DNA of 64,000 bases, from assembly GCA_900550865.1 (NCBI GenBank), contig URTM01000014.1, positions 1 to 64,000 on the forward strand. Direction: 5' to 3'. A model generated the notes under the pieces. The model did not search any database. It was not told the DNA's origin and saw only the letters and a program-made list of their open reading frames with translations. The translations under genes were made by a program, and so were the position numbers. The stretch comes from an uncultured Dorea sp. GTDB taxonomy: Bacteria; Bacillota; Clostridia; Lachnospirales; Lachnospiraceae. How positions within the stretch are numbered: the first letter of the stretch is position 1; every line of letters begins with the position of its first letter. Positions 43,972 through 51,728 of the stretch are shown here, in pieces.

Positions 43972-44562
43972 TTATCTTTTAAAATGTTCCAGCATAACCG
44001 GCATACATTTTTTCGAATACTCTCCCAGTGAATATTCTCCCTTGTTCAAACACCAGTCCGAAACAAGCGCTCTTTCACACATCGAATAATATCTGACCAG
44101 TTCATTCACCGGTACTTCATCGGATATCTCTCCACGCTTCTGTCCTTCGTCAATCACACTGCTGATCAGTTTATAATATGTCCGGTTCTGATCCAGCAAT
44201 GATCTGTGTCCCTGTGCCACAAGCTGCGTAGAATAGAGAGATGCCAGAAGATCAATACTGATCTTTTCTTCCATCATGGAATGTGCTTCGTAATTCAGAT
44301 ACAGTAATTTGTCATAACAGTTCATATCCGGATCCATCTTCTCTTTCAATTCTTCATAATTGTCATCCAGGATCATAGACAACGTATTCAGGAGTTCATC
44401 CTTCGTATTAAAATAATAATAAAAGGAACCCTTGGATGTTCCGGACAGATCAATGATATCATCTACTGTCGTTCCATTATATCCTTTTTCATAGAACAGC
44501 TGCCATGCCGCAGCTACAATTCTTCCTTTTACACTCTTTTGGTTTTCTGTTTCTATCGCCAT
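43972..44562 (-). CDS. TetR/AcrR family regulator
   Basis: Transcriptional repressor of 196 aa. The N-terminal HTH reads VKGRIVAAAWQLFYEKGYNG, then TTVDDIIDLSGTSKGSFYYYF and TKDELL, the classic TetR signature. The C-terminal helical domain (70-196) is ligand-specific and not recognised. The gene lies downstream of acylphosphatase on the same strand. Its upstream region overlaps a degenerate copy of the dispersed repeat (44582-44605) that includes a TATACT box. No obvious target transporter is adjacent. Confidence 0.88.
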   Translation of the reverse strand: MAIETENQKSVKGRIVAAAWQLFYEKGYNGTTVDDIIDLSGTSKGSFYYYFNTKDELLNTLSMILDDNYEELKEKMDPDMNCYDKLLYLNYEAHSMMEEKISIDLLASLYSTQLVAQGHRSLLDQNRTYYKLISSVIDEGQKRGEISDEVPVNELVRYYSMCERALVSDWCLNKGEYSLGEYSKKCMPVMLEHFKR

Positions 44563-44581
44563 TTCTGCTCTCCTTGTCCGC

Positions 44582-44605
44582 CCTCTTCTTGAATACTTTC
44601 AGTAT
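44582..44605 (-). repeat. Degenerate copy of dispersed repeat in tetR upstream region
   Basis: Minus-strand ATACTGAAAGTATTCAAGAAG, clearly related to the ATACGAAAGTATGCAAGAAG core at 31.7 kb. Confidence 0.4.
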
Positions 44606-44659
44606 AACATATTTATCTTTCAAGTGTATATACCGAATCACTTTTCTTGTTCTGTAAGC

Positions 44660-44932
44660 CTAATATTTCACTTCAAAACTGCTTTCCAGTTCTGTCTCCA
44701 TCTCTTCTGTATCGATCCAGTCAATCTGAATAAACTGATTCCTGTTCAGTCCTTTCATCAGTTCAAAGATCAGAGATTCTCTTCCCTGCACTTCCATTAC
44801 TACCGTTCCGTCGTATTCATTCTTCACCCATCCGGTCAGATTCATGGATCTTGCCAGATATTTTGCTGTATAGCGGAAACCTACTCCCTGCACTCTTCCG
44901 TGAAATACCATGTGTTTTCTTATATCGGCCAT
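44660..44932 (-). CDS. acyP: Acylphosphatase
   Basis: Small cytosolic enzyme hydrolysing acyl phosphates, such as acetyl or carbamoyl phosphate, to the acid and phosphate. The 90 aa from ATG 44932 (MADIRKHMVFHGRVQGVGFR) carry the signature GRVQGVGFRY with catalytic arginine and GWVKNEYDGTV with the catalytic asparagine. The frame is open six codons further, but that stretch contains the AGGAGG ribosome site. It lies about 100 bp upstream of the tetR gene, same strand. Acetyl phosphate from glycine reductase is a conceivable substrate (inference). Confidence 0.93.
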   Translation of the reverse strand: MADIRKHMVFHGRVQGVGFRYTAKYLARSMNLTGWVKNEYDGTVVMEVQGRESLIFELMKGLNRNQFIQIDWIDTEEMETELESSFEVKY

Positions 44933-44967
44933 CTGTCTTCCTCCTAACACTTAGAACGTGTAATGAC

Positions 44968-45003
44968 TAAAAATCAGGGTACTGCTTTTACGCAACACCC
45001 TGG
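44968..45003 (-). terminator. Terminator of the HD-domain gene
   Basis: CAGGGTxxTGC / GCAxxACCCTG hairpin (44975-45002) followed by ATTTTTAG on the minus strand. Confidence 0.75.
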
Positions 45004-45035
45004 ATATCCTCTGCTATACGCTCTGTCTTTATGTT

Positions 45036-45578
45036 TCATTTCTGTTCGAAATTCTTATGCACCAGTCTGCTGTATTCTTCATACGCATCCACGCCTTCAA
45101 ACGACTCTTTCAGTGCATCCCGGATCCCTATATAATACCAGCCGATAATATTCTTATCCTTCATCCGGAAGCGGTTCCATAATTCTTCTCCGTACACCGG
45201 ATAATCTCTGTCAATATCCCGCATATTCGAAAGCTTATCCGCAAGTCCCACCATCTGTACTTCTTTCGGAGCAGTACGGATATGTTCAATTGTTGCTGAC
45301 TTCCGTTCCATCCATGTCTTGGATTTGTCCTCGCTTTCCTGTGCCACAATTCCCGCTACCCGTTCTGAAAATTCTTCTGCCAGAATCTCTCTTGATACTC
45401 CTGCGCAATCTTCAATCGTATCATGCAGAACTGCTGCACTGATAATCTCCTCGTCCTTCGTCATCGTTGAGACAATATCTCCCACTTCGATCGGATGCAC
45501 AATATATGGCCTCCTGGTTCCTTTCCTGAACTGTCCTGCATGTGCTCTCGTGGCAAATTCAATTGCCTTATTAATCAT
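45036..45578 (-). CDS. HD-domain (MESH1/SpoT hydrolase-like) protein
   Basis: Predicted metal-dependent phosphohydrolase of 180 aa related to the hydrolase half of RelA/SpoT proteins and to single-domain MESH1 enzymes that degrade (p)ppGpp. Metal ligands are visible: the first histidine in YIVHPIEV (H28), the HD pair in LHDTIEDC (H52, D53) and an aspartate in LADKLSNMRDI. It has no synthetase domain. ATG 45578 begins MINKAIEFATRAHAGQFRKG, typical of the family. A synthetase-like partner is encoded far off at 57.2 kb. Substrate is inferred only from family. Confidence 0.8.
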   Translation of the reverse strand: MINKAIEFATRAHAGQFRKGTRRPYIVHPIEVGDIVSTMTKDEEIISAAVLHDTIEDCAGVSREILAEEFSERVAGIVAQESEDKSKTWMERKSATIEHIRTAPKEVQMVGLADKLSNMRDIDRDYPVYGEELWNRFRMKDKNIIGWYYIGIRDALKESFEGVDAYEEYSRLVHKNFEQK

Positions 45579-45732
45579 AATGGTACCTCTCTTTTATCAC
45601 GTCTGGTCTCTGGAGCCGGTTTTCTACGGCCTGGTTAGTCATTGCTATATAAATAATATCACCTAACACTTTAAATGACAATAATTTCAGTATATAATAA
45701 AAGAAAAGTTAATTGATCAGGGGAGATAAACA

Positions 45733-46467
45733 ATGGAACAAAAGACTATTTTAATCACAGGGGCTTCCCGGGGCATCGGGAAAAGCATTGCACTACGGTT
45801 TGCATCACGCGGATATCACACATTTTTAAACTGTTCTTCTTCTGTAGATGAATTAAAAAAGCTCCGCGCTTATATCCGGAAAAAATACCACACACCTTGC
45901 ACGATCGTTGTCGGGGATGTCGGTAATCCGAACCATGTAAGAGCAATCTATAACCGTATCTATCAGGACTGTACGCACCTTGATGTTCTTGTTAACAATG
46001 CCGGAATTTCTCATATCAATCTATTATCCGATATGACCGACGAAGACTGGAATCATATTATTCAGACCAACCTGTCTTCGGTATTTTACTGCTGCCGGCA
46101 GGCCATCCCTCCGATGGTGTCAAAGCGTTCCGGTAAGATCATCAATATCTCTTCGATGTGGGGCATCTCCGGTGCTTCCTGCGAAGTTGCATACTCTGCT
46201 TCGAAATCCGGCATCAACGGATTTACCAAAGCACTTGCCAAAGAACTTGCTCCAAGCAATGTCCAGGTGAACGCAATTGCATGCGGTGTCATCGACACCT
46301 CTATGAACGACCAGCTCACACCAGAGGAACGTCATGCCCTGGAAGATGAGATTCCTGCCGGACGTTACGGAACTCCTAAGGAAATTGCCCAGATGGTATG
46401 GAACATTGTACATGCTCCGGAATATATGACCGGACAGATCATCGGAGTTGACGGAGGATTTTTATAA
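45733..46467 (+). CDS. SDR family oxidoreductase (FabG/YmfI-like)
   Basis: NAD(P)-dependent short-chain dehydrogenase of 244 aa. The cofactor motif is TGASRGIGKSIA (residues 9-20), followed by LVNNAGISH. The catalytic serine and YxxxK lie in INISSMWGISGASCEVAYSASKSG, and VDGGFL ends the protein. ATG 45733 follows GGGGAGATAAACA. It is a lone plus-strand gene, with no fatty-acid synthesis genes around it, so a true FabG role is unlikely. The EF-P 5-aminopentanone reductase (YmfI) type, common in Firmicutes at this size, is the main alternative; the sequence alone does not decide. Confidence 0.85.
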   Translation: MEQKTILITGASRGIGKSIALRFASRGYHTFLNCSSSVDELKKLRAYIRKKYHTPCTIVVGDVGNPNHVRAIYNRIYQDCTHLDVLVNNAGISHINLLSDMTDEDWNHIIQTNLSSVFYCCRQAIPPMVSKRSGKIINISSMWGISGASCEVAYSASKSGINGFTKALAKELAPSNVQVNAIACGVIDTSMNDQLTPEERHALEDEIPAGRYGTPKEIAQMVWNIVHAPEYMTGQIIGVDGGFL

Positions 46468-46500
46468 AATCTCCTTCCGAACGTATGACAAAAAACATGC

Positions 46501-46581
46501 AAAAAGAGCAGTATATCGTATAAACAGATGCCACATTCCTTGATTCATGCCACCTGATTTATATTATATACTGCTCTTTTT
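46501..46581. terminator. Bidirectional long-loop terminator between SDR and xth
   Basis: Perfect 16-bp arms AAAAAGAGCAGTATAT (46501-46516) and ATATACTGCTCTTTTT (46566-46581), with a 49-nt loop. T-runs lie on both strands. Confidence 0.7.
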
Positions 46582-46601
46582 ATATCCAGTTATACAAAAG
46601 G

Positions 46602-46639
46602 TCTTGCCACTGGCTGCTTCTTCCACACGCATGATGCCA
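46602..46639 (-). repeat. Copy of dispersed repeat next to xth
   Basis: Minus-strand ATGCGTGTGGAAGAAGCAGC then CAGTGGCAAG. It aligns with the left half of the unit upstream of nrdR (TGCATTCGGAAGAAGCTGCC). Confidence 0.5.
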
Positions 46640-46666
46640 ATAATATGCTGCAACAGCAATATAGAA

Positions 46667-47419
46667 CTACTCTATATCAAGTTCTACCGGACAATGATCG
46701 GATCCCATGATTCCGGTATGAATCTTTGCATCTTTCAGACGAGATTTCAGACTTTCAGATACACAGAAATAGTCAATCCGCCAGCCCGCATTCTTCTTTC
46801 TTGCGCTGAATCTGTAGGACCACCATGAGTAAATTCCCTCCTGATCCGGATAGAAATAACGGAATGTATCAACAAACCCGGCATTTAAAAGATCTGTAAA
46901 CTTTCCTCGCTCTTCATCTGTGAATCCGGCATTTTTCCGGTTTGTCTTCGGATTCTTCAGATCAATTTCTTTGTGCGCTACATTTAAATCACCACAGAAG
47001 ATTACCGGCTTCTTCTCTTCGAGTTGTTTAAGATATGCAAGAAATGCATCTTCCCACTGCATTCTGTAATCCAGTCTCGCAAGTTCACTCTGCGAATTCG
47101 GCGTATACACTGTAATGAAATAAAAATCCTCAAATTCCAGTGTGATCACACGGCCTTCTTTGTCGTGCTCTTCGATTCCCAAACCATAACTTACTGATAG
47201 CGGCTCTCTCTTTGTAAAAACCGCAGTTCCCGAATATCCTTTTTTCTCCGCATAATTCCAGTACTGGTAATATCCCGGTGTCTCCAGTTCCAGCTGTCCG
47301 GCCTGCATCTTAGATTCCTGAATACAGAAAATATCTGCATCCATCTCATTAAAAACATCCATGAATCCTTTCTGCACACAGGCACGGATTCCATTGACAT
47401 TCCATGATATAAACTTCAT
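46667..47419 (-). CDS. xth: Exodeoxyribonuclease III / AP endonuclease
   Basis: Base-excision repair nuclease cutting at abasic sites, Mg2+ dependent. The 250 aa show the whole family pattern: MKFISWNVNGIRACVQKGF, FCIQESKM with the metal glutamate, GYSGTAVFTKREPLS, FCGDLNVAHKEIDL with the Asp-Leu-Asn site, and the C-terminal SDHCPVELDI with catalytic Asp-His. ATG 47419 fits the family start. It is transcribed from the gap after truA copy 2. No unusual features were seen. Confidence 0.97.
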   Translation of the reverse strand: MKFISWNVNGIRACVQKGFMDVFNEMDADIFCIQESKMQAGQLELETPGYYQYWNYAEKKGYSGTAVFTKREPLSVSYGLGIEEHDKEGRVITLEFEDFYFITVYTPNSQSELARLDYRMQWEDAFLAYLKQLEEKKPVIFCGDLNVAHKEIDLKNPKTNRKNAGFTDEERGKFTDLLNAGFVDTFRYFYPDQEGIYSWWSYRFSARKKNAGWRIDYFCVSESLKSRLKDAKIHTGIMGSDHCPVELDIE

Positions 47420-47457
47420 ATATTCCTCCCGGCTGTCTTTCTTTTTTTCATTGCATT

Positions 47458-48192
47458 TTAATAATATACTTTTCTTAAGAACAATCCCCTTGCCGGAGCC
47501 AGAAATCCTGCAAGGCTTCTGTCTTCCGCCGCAATTACAACAGGAAGCATAGATGCATCCCTCTTACCTGCTCCGATTTCCAGAAGTGTTCCGGTAAGGA
47601 TTCTGACCATATGATACAAAAAGCCGGTACCATAATAGGTAATCCTTACTTTTTCTCCACTGCTCACAATTTTGATATTCGTAATTTTACGAACCGGATC
47701 CTTACATTCTTTATCATCTGTAAAACTGGTGAAGTTCTTCGGTCCGATCAGATATTTGGTTGCATCACGCATTGCTTCGATATCCAGCTTTTCCGGATAA
47801 TGATAGCAGTATCTTCTTGAAAATACATCTGGTTTTTCACGACAGTCTATATAATATTCATATTTCTTTCCCTTGGCACTTTTACGTGCATGGAAACCAT
47901 TCTTCGCCAGTTCCACCTTCACAATACGGATATCTTCCGGCAGGTAACGGTTCAGTGAATCTTTCAGTTCTTTTGTATCGTATAATTTTGAAAGTTTTAC
48001 ACTTGCAACCTGTCCACGTGCATGAACACCTGCATCCGTTCTTCCCGATCCATCTATATGCACTCGGTATCCGACCAGCTTTCCAATGCTCCACTCCAGG
48101 ATATACTGGATTGTATTATCTGTTGTTGCCTGTCTCTGCCATCCCTGGTATCTGCTTCCATCATAGGAAATGGTTAGCTTATATGTTCTCAT
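47458..48192 (-). CDS. tRNA pseudouridine synthase A (copy 2)
   Basis: Second TruA-family enzyme in the window, 244 aa. It retains the classic active-site sequence GSGRTDAGVHARGQ with catalytic aspartate. The opening ISYDGSRYQGWQRQ and the late motif FLYHMVRILTGTLLEIG are also conserved, so it looks functional. Identity to copy 1 at 35.2 kb is only moderate, so the two are not a recent duplication. It lies 38 bp upstream of xth and downstream of nrdR after a terminator. Many Clostridia carry two truA genes; different uridine targets are possible (inference). Confidence 0.93.
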   Translation of the reverse strand: MRTYKLTISYDGSRYQGWQRQATTDNTIQYILEWSIGKLVGYRVHIDGSGRTDAGVHARGQVASVKLSKLYDTKELKDSLNRYLPEDIRIVKVELAKNGFHARKSAKGKKYEYYIDCREKPDVFSRRYCYHYPEKLDIEAMRDATKYLIGPKNFTSFTDDKECKDPVRKITNIKIVSSGEKVRITYYGTGFLYHMVRILTGTLLEIGAGKRDASMLPVVIAAEDRSLAGFLAPARGLFLRKVYY

Positions 48193-48296
48193 ATTATTTC
48201 ACCCAATCTATTCTAACATTTTTCATTTATTCTTATCAGTTTCTATATTTATTATCAATTTTTCAAACAATTGTTATAATTTCTTTCTGTCTTTTG

Positions 48297-48330
48297 AAAA
48301 AGGGAGAAGCAAATTTTTGCTTCTCCCTTA
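48297..48330 (-). terminator. Terminator of nrdR
   Basis: 13-bp stem AGGGAGAAGCAAA (48301-48313) with its complement (48316-48328), followed by TTTTTCAAAAG on the minus strand. Confidence 0.85.
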
Positions 48331-48367
48331 TATTCTATCACTTTATCACTTTATAAGCAATTCATTC

Positions 48368-48817
48368 TTATTTTAATATCTTCTTTAATTCTTCCATAAA
48401 TGTACTTACATCTTTAAACTCTCTGTAAACGGACGCAAATCTGACATACGCGACTTCATCGAGTGCTTTTAATTCATCCATAACAGCTTCTCCAATTGCA
48501 CTGCTTGGAATCTCTTTTTCTTCCAGACTGAATACCTTTGTCTCAATCCGGTCAACTACTTTCTGAATATCAGCTGTTGCAACCGGTCTTTTATAACATG
48601 CACGTACAACACCATTCTCCACCTTTCGGCGGTCATACTGTTCTCTTGTATTATCTTTTTTTATCACAGTCAGCGGAATCGTCTCTACTTTCTCATAGGT
48701 AGTAAAACGTTTCCCACATATATCGCAGGAGCGGCGGCGTCTGATCGAACTTCCGTCCTCTGCCGGTCTGGAATCAATGACTCTTGTATCCGGATTATTA
48801 CAATATGGGCATTTCAT
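48368..48817 (-). CDS. nrdR: Transcriptional repressor NrdR
   Basis: Zinc-ribbon and ATP-cone regulator that represses ribonucleotide reductase genes according to (d)ATP level. The 149 aa begin MKCPYCNNPDTRVIDSR with CPYC, followed by the second pair RRRRSCDICGKRFTTYE. The ATP-cone starts near PLTVIKKDNTREQYDR. An open frame continues 36 codons upstream to 48925, but it runs through a dispersed repeat and does not resemble any NrdR. The ATG at 48817 with AAAGGAA upstream is the real start. No nrd gene or NrdR box is in the window. Confidence 0.95.
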   Translation of the reverse strand: MKCPYCNNPDTRVIDSRPAEDGSSIRRRRSCDICGKRFTTYEKVETIPLTVIKKDNTREQYDRRKVENGVVRACYKRPVATADIQKVVDRIETKVFSLEEKEIPSSAIGEAVMDELKALDEVAYVRFASVYREFKDVSTFMEELKKILK

Positions 48818-48851
48818 CTGATTCGTTCCTTTCTGTCTGTCACGCAGAGAA

Positions 48852-48929
48852 CCTGCCACCGGCAACTTCTCTTGCATACTTTGGTATCTACAGAACCTGC
48901 CACGGGCAGCTTCTTCCGAATGCATAGCA
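48852..48929 (-). repeat. Tandem double copy of the dispersed repeat upstream of nrdR
   Basis: Two units in minus orientation. The first contains TATGCATTCGGAAGAAGCTG and the GTGGCAGGTTCT block. The second contains AAAGTATGCAAGAGAAGTTG and again GTGGCAGGTTCT. It is the longest member of the family seen in the window. Confidence 0.7.
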
Positions 48930-48979
48930 ATTCAAGTACAGTATATCTTTTTCAAAATAAGAAGTCAAACACATTTCTC

Positions 48980-49228
48980 CTATTTTTCTTCATGAATTTC
49001 CACCAGGATCAGATCCGGACCAATTCTCTTGATGCAGGAAAATGGTATGATATATTCTGTTCCGTCTCCGAAAAAATTGCACCATTTTCCACCTTCCGGA
49101 ACAACAAGCGCTTCTATACACCCTTTACAGTCATCTATGATCAGATCGTCTATATATCCCAGTTTTTTGCAGTCACAACAATTGATCACTTCTTTTTTTG
49201 CCAGTTCACATAACCGGACTCTGGACAT
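48980..49228 (-). CDS. YlmC/YmxH family PRC-barrel protein
   Basis: Small 82-aa protein of the sporulation-associated YlmC/YmxH family with a PRC-barrel fold. The opening MSRVRLCELAKKEVINCCDCKKLGYIDDL is typical, as is the later FGDGTEYIIPFSCIKRIGPDLILVE. It is cytosolic, with a Cys-rich segment (CCDC, then C at ~36) that might bind metal. ATG 49228 follows GGAGG. The exact role is unknown. It is present in spore-formers, so the organism may sporulate or descend from a sporulating ancestor. Confidence 0.85.
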   Translation of the reverse strand: MSRVRLCELAKKEVINCCDCKKLGYIDDLIIDDCKGCIEALVVPEGGKWCNFFGDGTEYIIPFSCIKRIGPDLILVEIHEEK

Positions 49229-49340
49229 ACGCTTTCCACCTCCCTGTCAGACTTCAGACTACTTATCCACAAACAATGCTCCTCTGTTCTCTATATCATA
49301 TGCATCTGTAATGCATTTTGACCTGCCAACGCATGACAAC

Positions 49341-49385
49341 AAAAAACCTGTACATTCACAGCTTCCACCATATCTGTACAGGTTC
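49341..49385 (-). terminator. Terminator of the ferredoxin gene
   Basis: 10-bp stem AACCTGTACA / TGTACAGGTT (49345-49354 with 49375-49384), followed by TTTTTTGTTG on the minus strand. Confidence 0.85.
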
Positions 49386-49395
49386 TCTTCATGCC

Positions 49396-49581
49396 TTACT
49401 CTTCAATTATAATGACAGCCACCGGACATTCTTCCTTTGCCTCAACCGCCGCGCTTTCATGTTCCGGAGTTACTTTTGCATATGCTTCCGCAACTCCATC
49501 CTCATCAAATCTGAATACTTCCGGGCACGTCGCAACACAGGCTCCGCAGGAAATACATCCATCCACTACCTTTGCTTTCAT
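49396..49581 (-). CDS. Single-cluster 4Fe-4S ferredoxin
   Basis: Electron carrier of 61 aa. The cluster ligands are CISCGACVATCP near the N-terminus (three cysteines in CxxCxxC, then a fourth before Pro) and a later Cys in EECPVAVI. This pattern gives a single [4Fe-4S] cluster of the Thermotoga/Desulfovibrio ferredoxin I type rather than the clostridial 2[4Fe-4S] form. Highly acidic. ATG 49581 follows AGGAGG. Monocistronic. It could serve PFOR (26.6 kb) or another oxidoreductase. Confidence 0.93.
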   Translation of the reverse strand: MKAKVVDGCISCGACVATCPEVFRFDEDGVAEAYAKVTPEHESAAVEAKEECPVAVIIIEE

Positions 49582-49717
49582 GAAACACTCCTCCTTGTAT
49601 TCTCCGGTCTCACATCCTGAAATGTAAGATTCGGACTTCTACAACAGTATGTCCCATTCTCCGCAGATTATTCCCGGCTGTCTTATCTGAATTGATTAGA
49701 TTTTCTATTCGTTATCC

Positions 49718-50647
49718 TTATTTGATCACCGTACCGGTCTTTCCTTTGACTGCATCATTCAGCTTGTCAAAAGATGTGATCAGTGCACTTCTTCCTTCTC
49801 TCTTTTCGAGGAATTCTACAGCTGCTCTGAACTTCGGATACATGTTATATTTTCCGAAATGTCCTTCTTCCATATAAGCTTTTGCCTGATCAACACTGAT
49901 CTCTCCCAGTTCTTCTTCTTCTGGTCTGTCCATATTGATCTTAACCTTTTCAACACTTGTCAGAATAATCAGTTCATCCGCATCTGTCTCTTCTGCCATC
50001 TTTCCGGCTGTCAGGTCTTTTTCGATTACCGCACTTGCACCTTTCAGACGGTGATCCTGCTCTAATACCGGAATACCGCCGCCTCCGCAGGCAATAACAA
50101 CCTGATCTGCATCCAGCAGTGCTTTGATCGCATCGATCTCTACGATGCTGACCGGATTCGGAGCTGATACGATACGGCGGAATCCCTTGCCAGGTTCTTC
50201 TACAACATAGTTCCCTTTCTTGCGTTCTGCATTTGCCTCTTCTACATCCATATAACGGCCGAGTACCTTGGTCGGTGTATAGAATGCTTCATCATATGGA
50301 TCAACAATCACCTGTGTCAGGATCGTGCTGACCGTTCTGTAGATTCCGCGGTCCATCAGTTCTTCACGGATCGCATTCTGAAGGTCATATCCAATATATC
50401 CCTGACTCATTGCAGAACATACAGACATTGGTGCTGCTGTATAATCTTCATGCTGTTTTGCGAATTCATTCATTGCTGTATGGATCATCCCAACCTGAGG
50501 TGCATTACTGTGTGTGATCGCAACCTGATATCCCTTTTCGATCAGATCACCGATTACTTTTGCTGTCTTCTTTACTGCCTCTTTCTGCTCTGGTAATGTC
50601 GTACCAAGTGCTCTGTGTCCTAATGCAACTACAACTCTTTTTTTCAT
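49718..50647 (-). CDS. arcC: Carbamate kinase
   Basis: Transfers phosphate between carbamoyl phosphate and ADP, forming ATP, ammonia and CO2. The 309 aa start MKKRVVVALGHRALG with a nucleotide/phosphate loop. AITHSNAPQVG, VIACGGGGIPV and a Lys-rich ATP lid around RLKGASAVIEKDL follow the family. In GHRALG a histidine/arginine replaces the more usual GGNALG. No arginine deiminase, ornithine carbamoyltransferase or allantoin genes are adjacent, so the source of carbamoyl phosphate is unclear. It has its own consensus promoter. Confidence 0.93.
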   Translation of the reverse strand: MKKRVVVALGHRALGTTLPEQKEAVKKTAKVIGDLIEKGYQVAITHSNAPQVGMIHTAMNEFAKQHEDYTAAPMSVCSAMSQGYIGYDLQNAIREELMDRGIYRTVSTILTQVIVDPYDEAFYTPTKVLGRYMDVEEANAERKKGNYVVEEPGKGFRRIVSAPNPVSIVEIDAIKALLDADQVVIACGGGGIPVLEQDHRLKGASAVIEKDLTAGKMAEETDADELIILTSVEKVKINMDRPEEEELGEISVDQAKAYMEEGHFGKYNMYPKFRAAVEFLEKREGRSALITSFDKLNDAVKGKTGTVIK

Positions 50648-50697
50648 AATCTATACCTCTGCTTTTCTAGTATTTTTCTACGAAATAATATAAGAAA

Positions 50698-50726
50698 ATT
50701 ATAGTATTTTTGCTTATAAAATGCAA
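50698..50726 (-). promoter_or_regulatory. Promoter of arcC
   Basis: TTGCAT (50721-50726), 17 bp, TATAAT (50698-50703) on the minus strand. Confidence 0.7.
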
Positions 50727-50778
50727 TATTTTTTCTCTCTATTCCGCAATCGTTCTGTCATTGAATATATTTTTCTGA

Positions 50779-51408
50779 TTATAATCTTTCAAAATCCATA
50801 TCCTGCAGTTCTGCAAATGACTGAATCGACGGATATTCGCCTTCCACTTCGCCAAATCCATATGTCGCAAAGATCATCGGTACTCCTGCTTTCTTACACG
50901 CATTGGCATCTCCCTGCGTGTCTCCTATATACACTGCTTCATCCAGTCCGTTTCTTTCCATAATGATGCGGATATTTTCCCCTTTTAATCTGCCTGTATA
51001 AGCAGGGCAGGTGAAATCTTTGAAATACTCACCCAGTCCGGAATTCTTAAGAAATGCTTCAATATATCCATCCTGACAGTTACTTACTATATACAATGGA
51101 TATTTTTCGCTCAGTGCCTTTATCGTCTCCGGTACGCCATCGTAGATCACACACGGGCCAACCGCTACCAGTTCATTTTCATATACCATCATCTTGCCCA
51201 GAAGTTCCATTCTCTCTTTTTCCGGCAGTTCCGGGAAGAGGCTTTCTGCTATCGCTTCCATCGGCTTACCGAATTCTTTCTGCAGTCCTTCCACCGTTAA
51301 GATCTCATGACCTTCCCATTCTTCCTGCAATACTTTATTCCATGCAATCGCGACTTCCTTTGTCGAATCCCATAAAGTTCCGTCTACGTCAAATATAATT
51401 CCCTTCAT
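50779..51408 (-). CDS. HAD family hydrolase (phosphoglycolate phosphatase-like)
   Basis: Predicted cytosolic phosphatase of 209 aa. HAD motif I is IFDVDGTLWDST with the nucleophile aspartate, motif II is YIVSNCQDG, motif III the lysine in GRLKGENI, and motif IV YIGDTQGDANACKKAG. The cap domain is the helical C1 type (residues ~15-85). The substrate cannot be read from the sequence; phosphoglycolate or sugar phosphates are common for this branch. It is divergent from dapB. Confidence 0.88.
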   Translation of the reverse strand: MKGIIFDVDGTLWDSTKEVAIAWNKVLQEEWEGHEILTVEGLQKEFGKPMEAIAESLFPELPEKERMELLGKMMVYENELVAVGPCVIYDGVPETIKALSEKYPLYIVSNCQDGYIEAFLKNSGLGEYFKDFTCPAYTGRLKGENIRIIMERNGLDEAVYIGDTQGDANACKKAGVPMIFATYGFGEVEGEYPSIQSFAELQDMDFERL

Positions 51409-51728
51409 TTGTGCCTCCGTTATCTGTTCTTTTTAATAATCGCTTTTTCAAGATTATTTTTATGTTTGTTTTTTTAGTATACTATTTTCATGTCTTTCCT
51501 ACAAGAGCCGACTCTTACGAATCCCGGATCTCTATCTTTTTCCATGTATACACATCAACCATCGGCTCCCCTCCCGAATTCTTCTCTATTTATGTGAAAT
51601 TTCCTTCTATTTTCAGATTTCTTCATATCCACAAGATAATCGTTGTGTTATACTGGTCTTAGTTTATAGTAATCCTGAATCCAGCCATATAATAATACGA
51701 TCGGATTACGAAAGGAGAATAGTTATTT
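51409..51728 (+). promoter_or_regulatory. 320-bp intergenic region with dapB promoter
   Basis: An extended -10 element TGTTATACT (TATACT at 51649-51654) with a weak -35 gives a leader of ~65 bases before dapB. The ribosome site is AAAGGAGAA. I found no lysine riboswitch here, although one exists at 26.3 kb. The rest is AT-rich with no gene seen. Confidence 0.5.

Noticed and set aside
48818..48925. N-terminal extension of NrdR
   Set aside because: The extra 36 codons are translated repeat sequence; the zinc ribbon MKCPYC starts at 48817.
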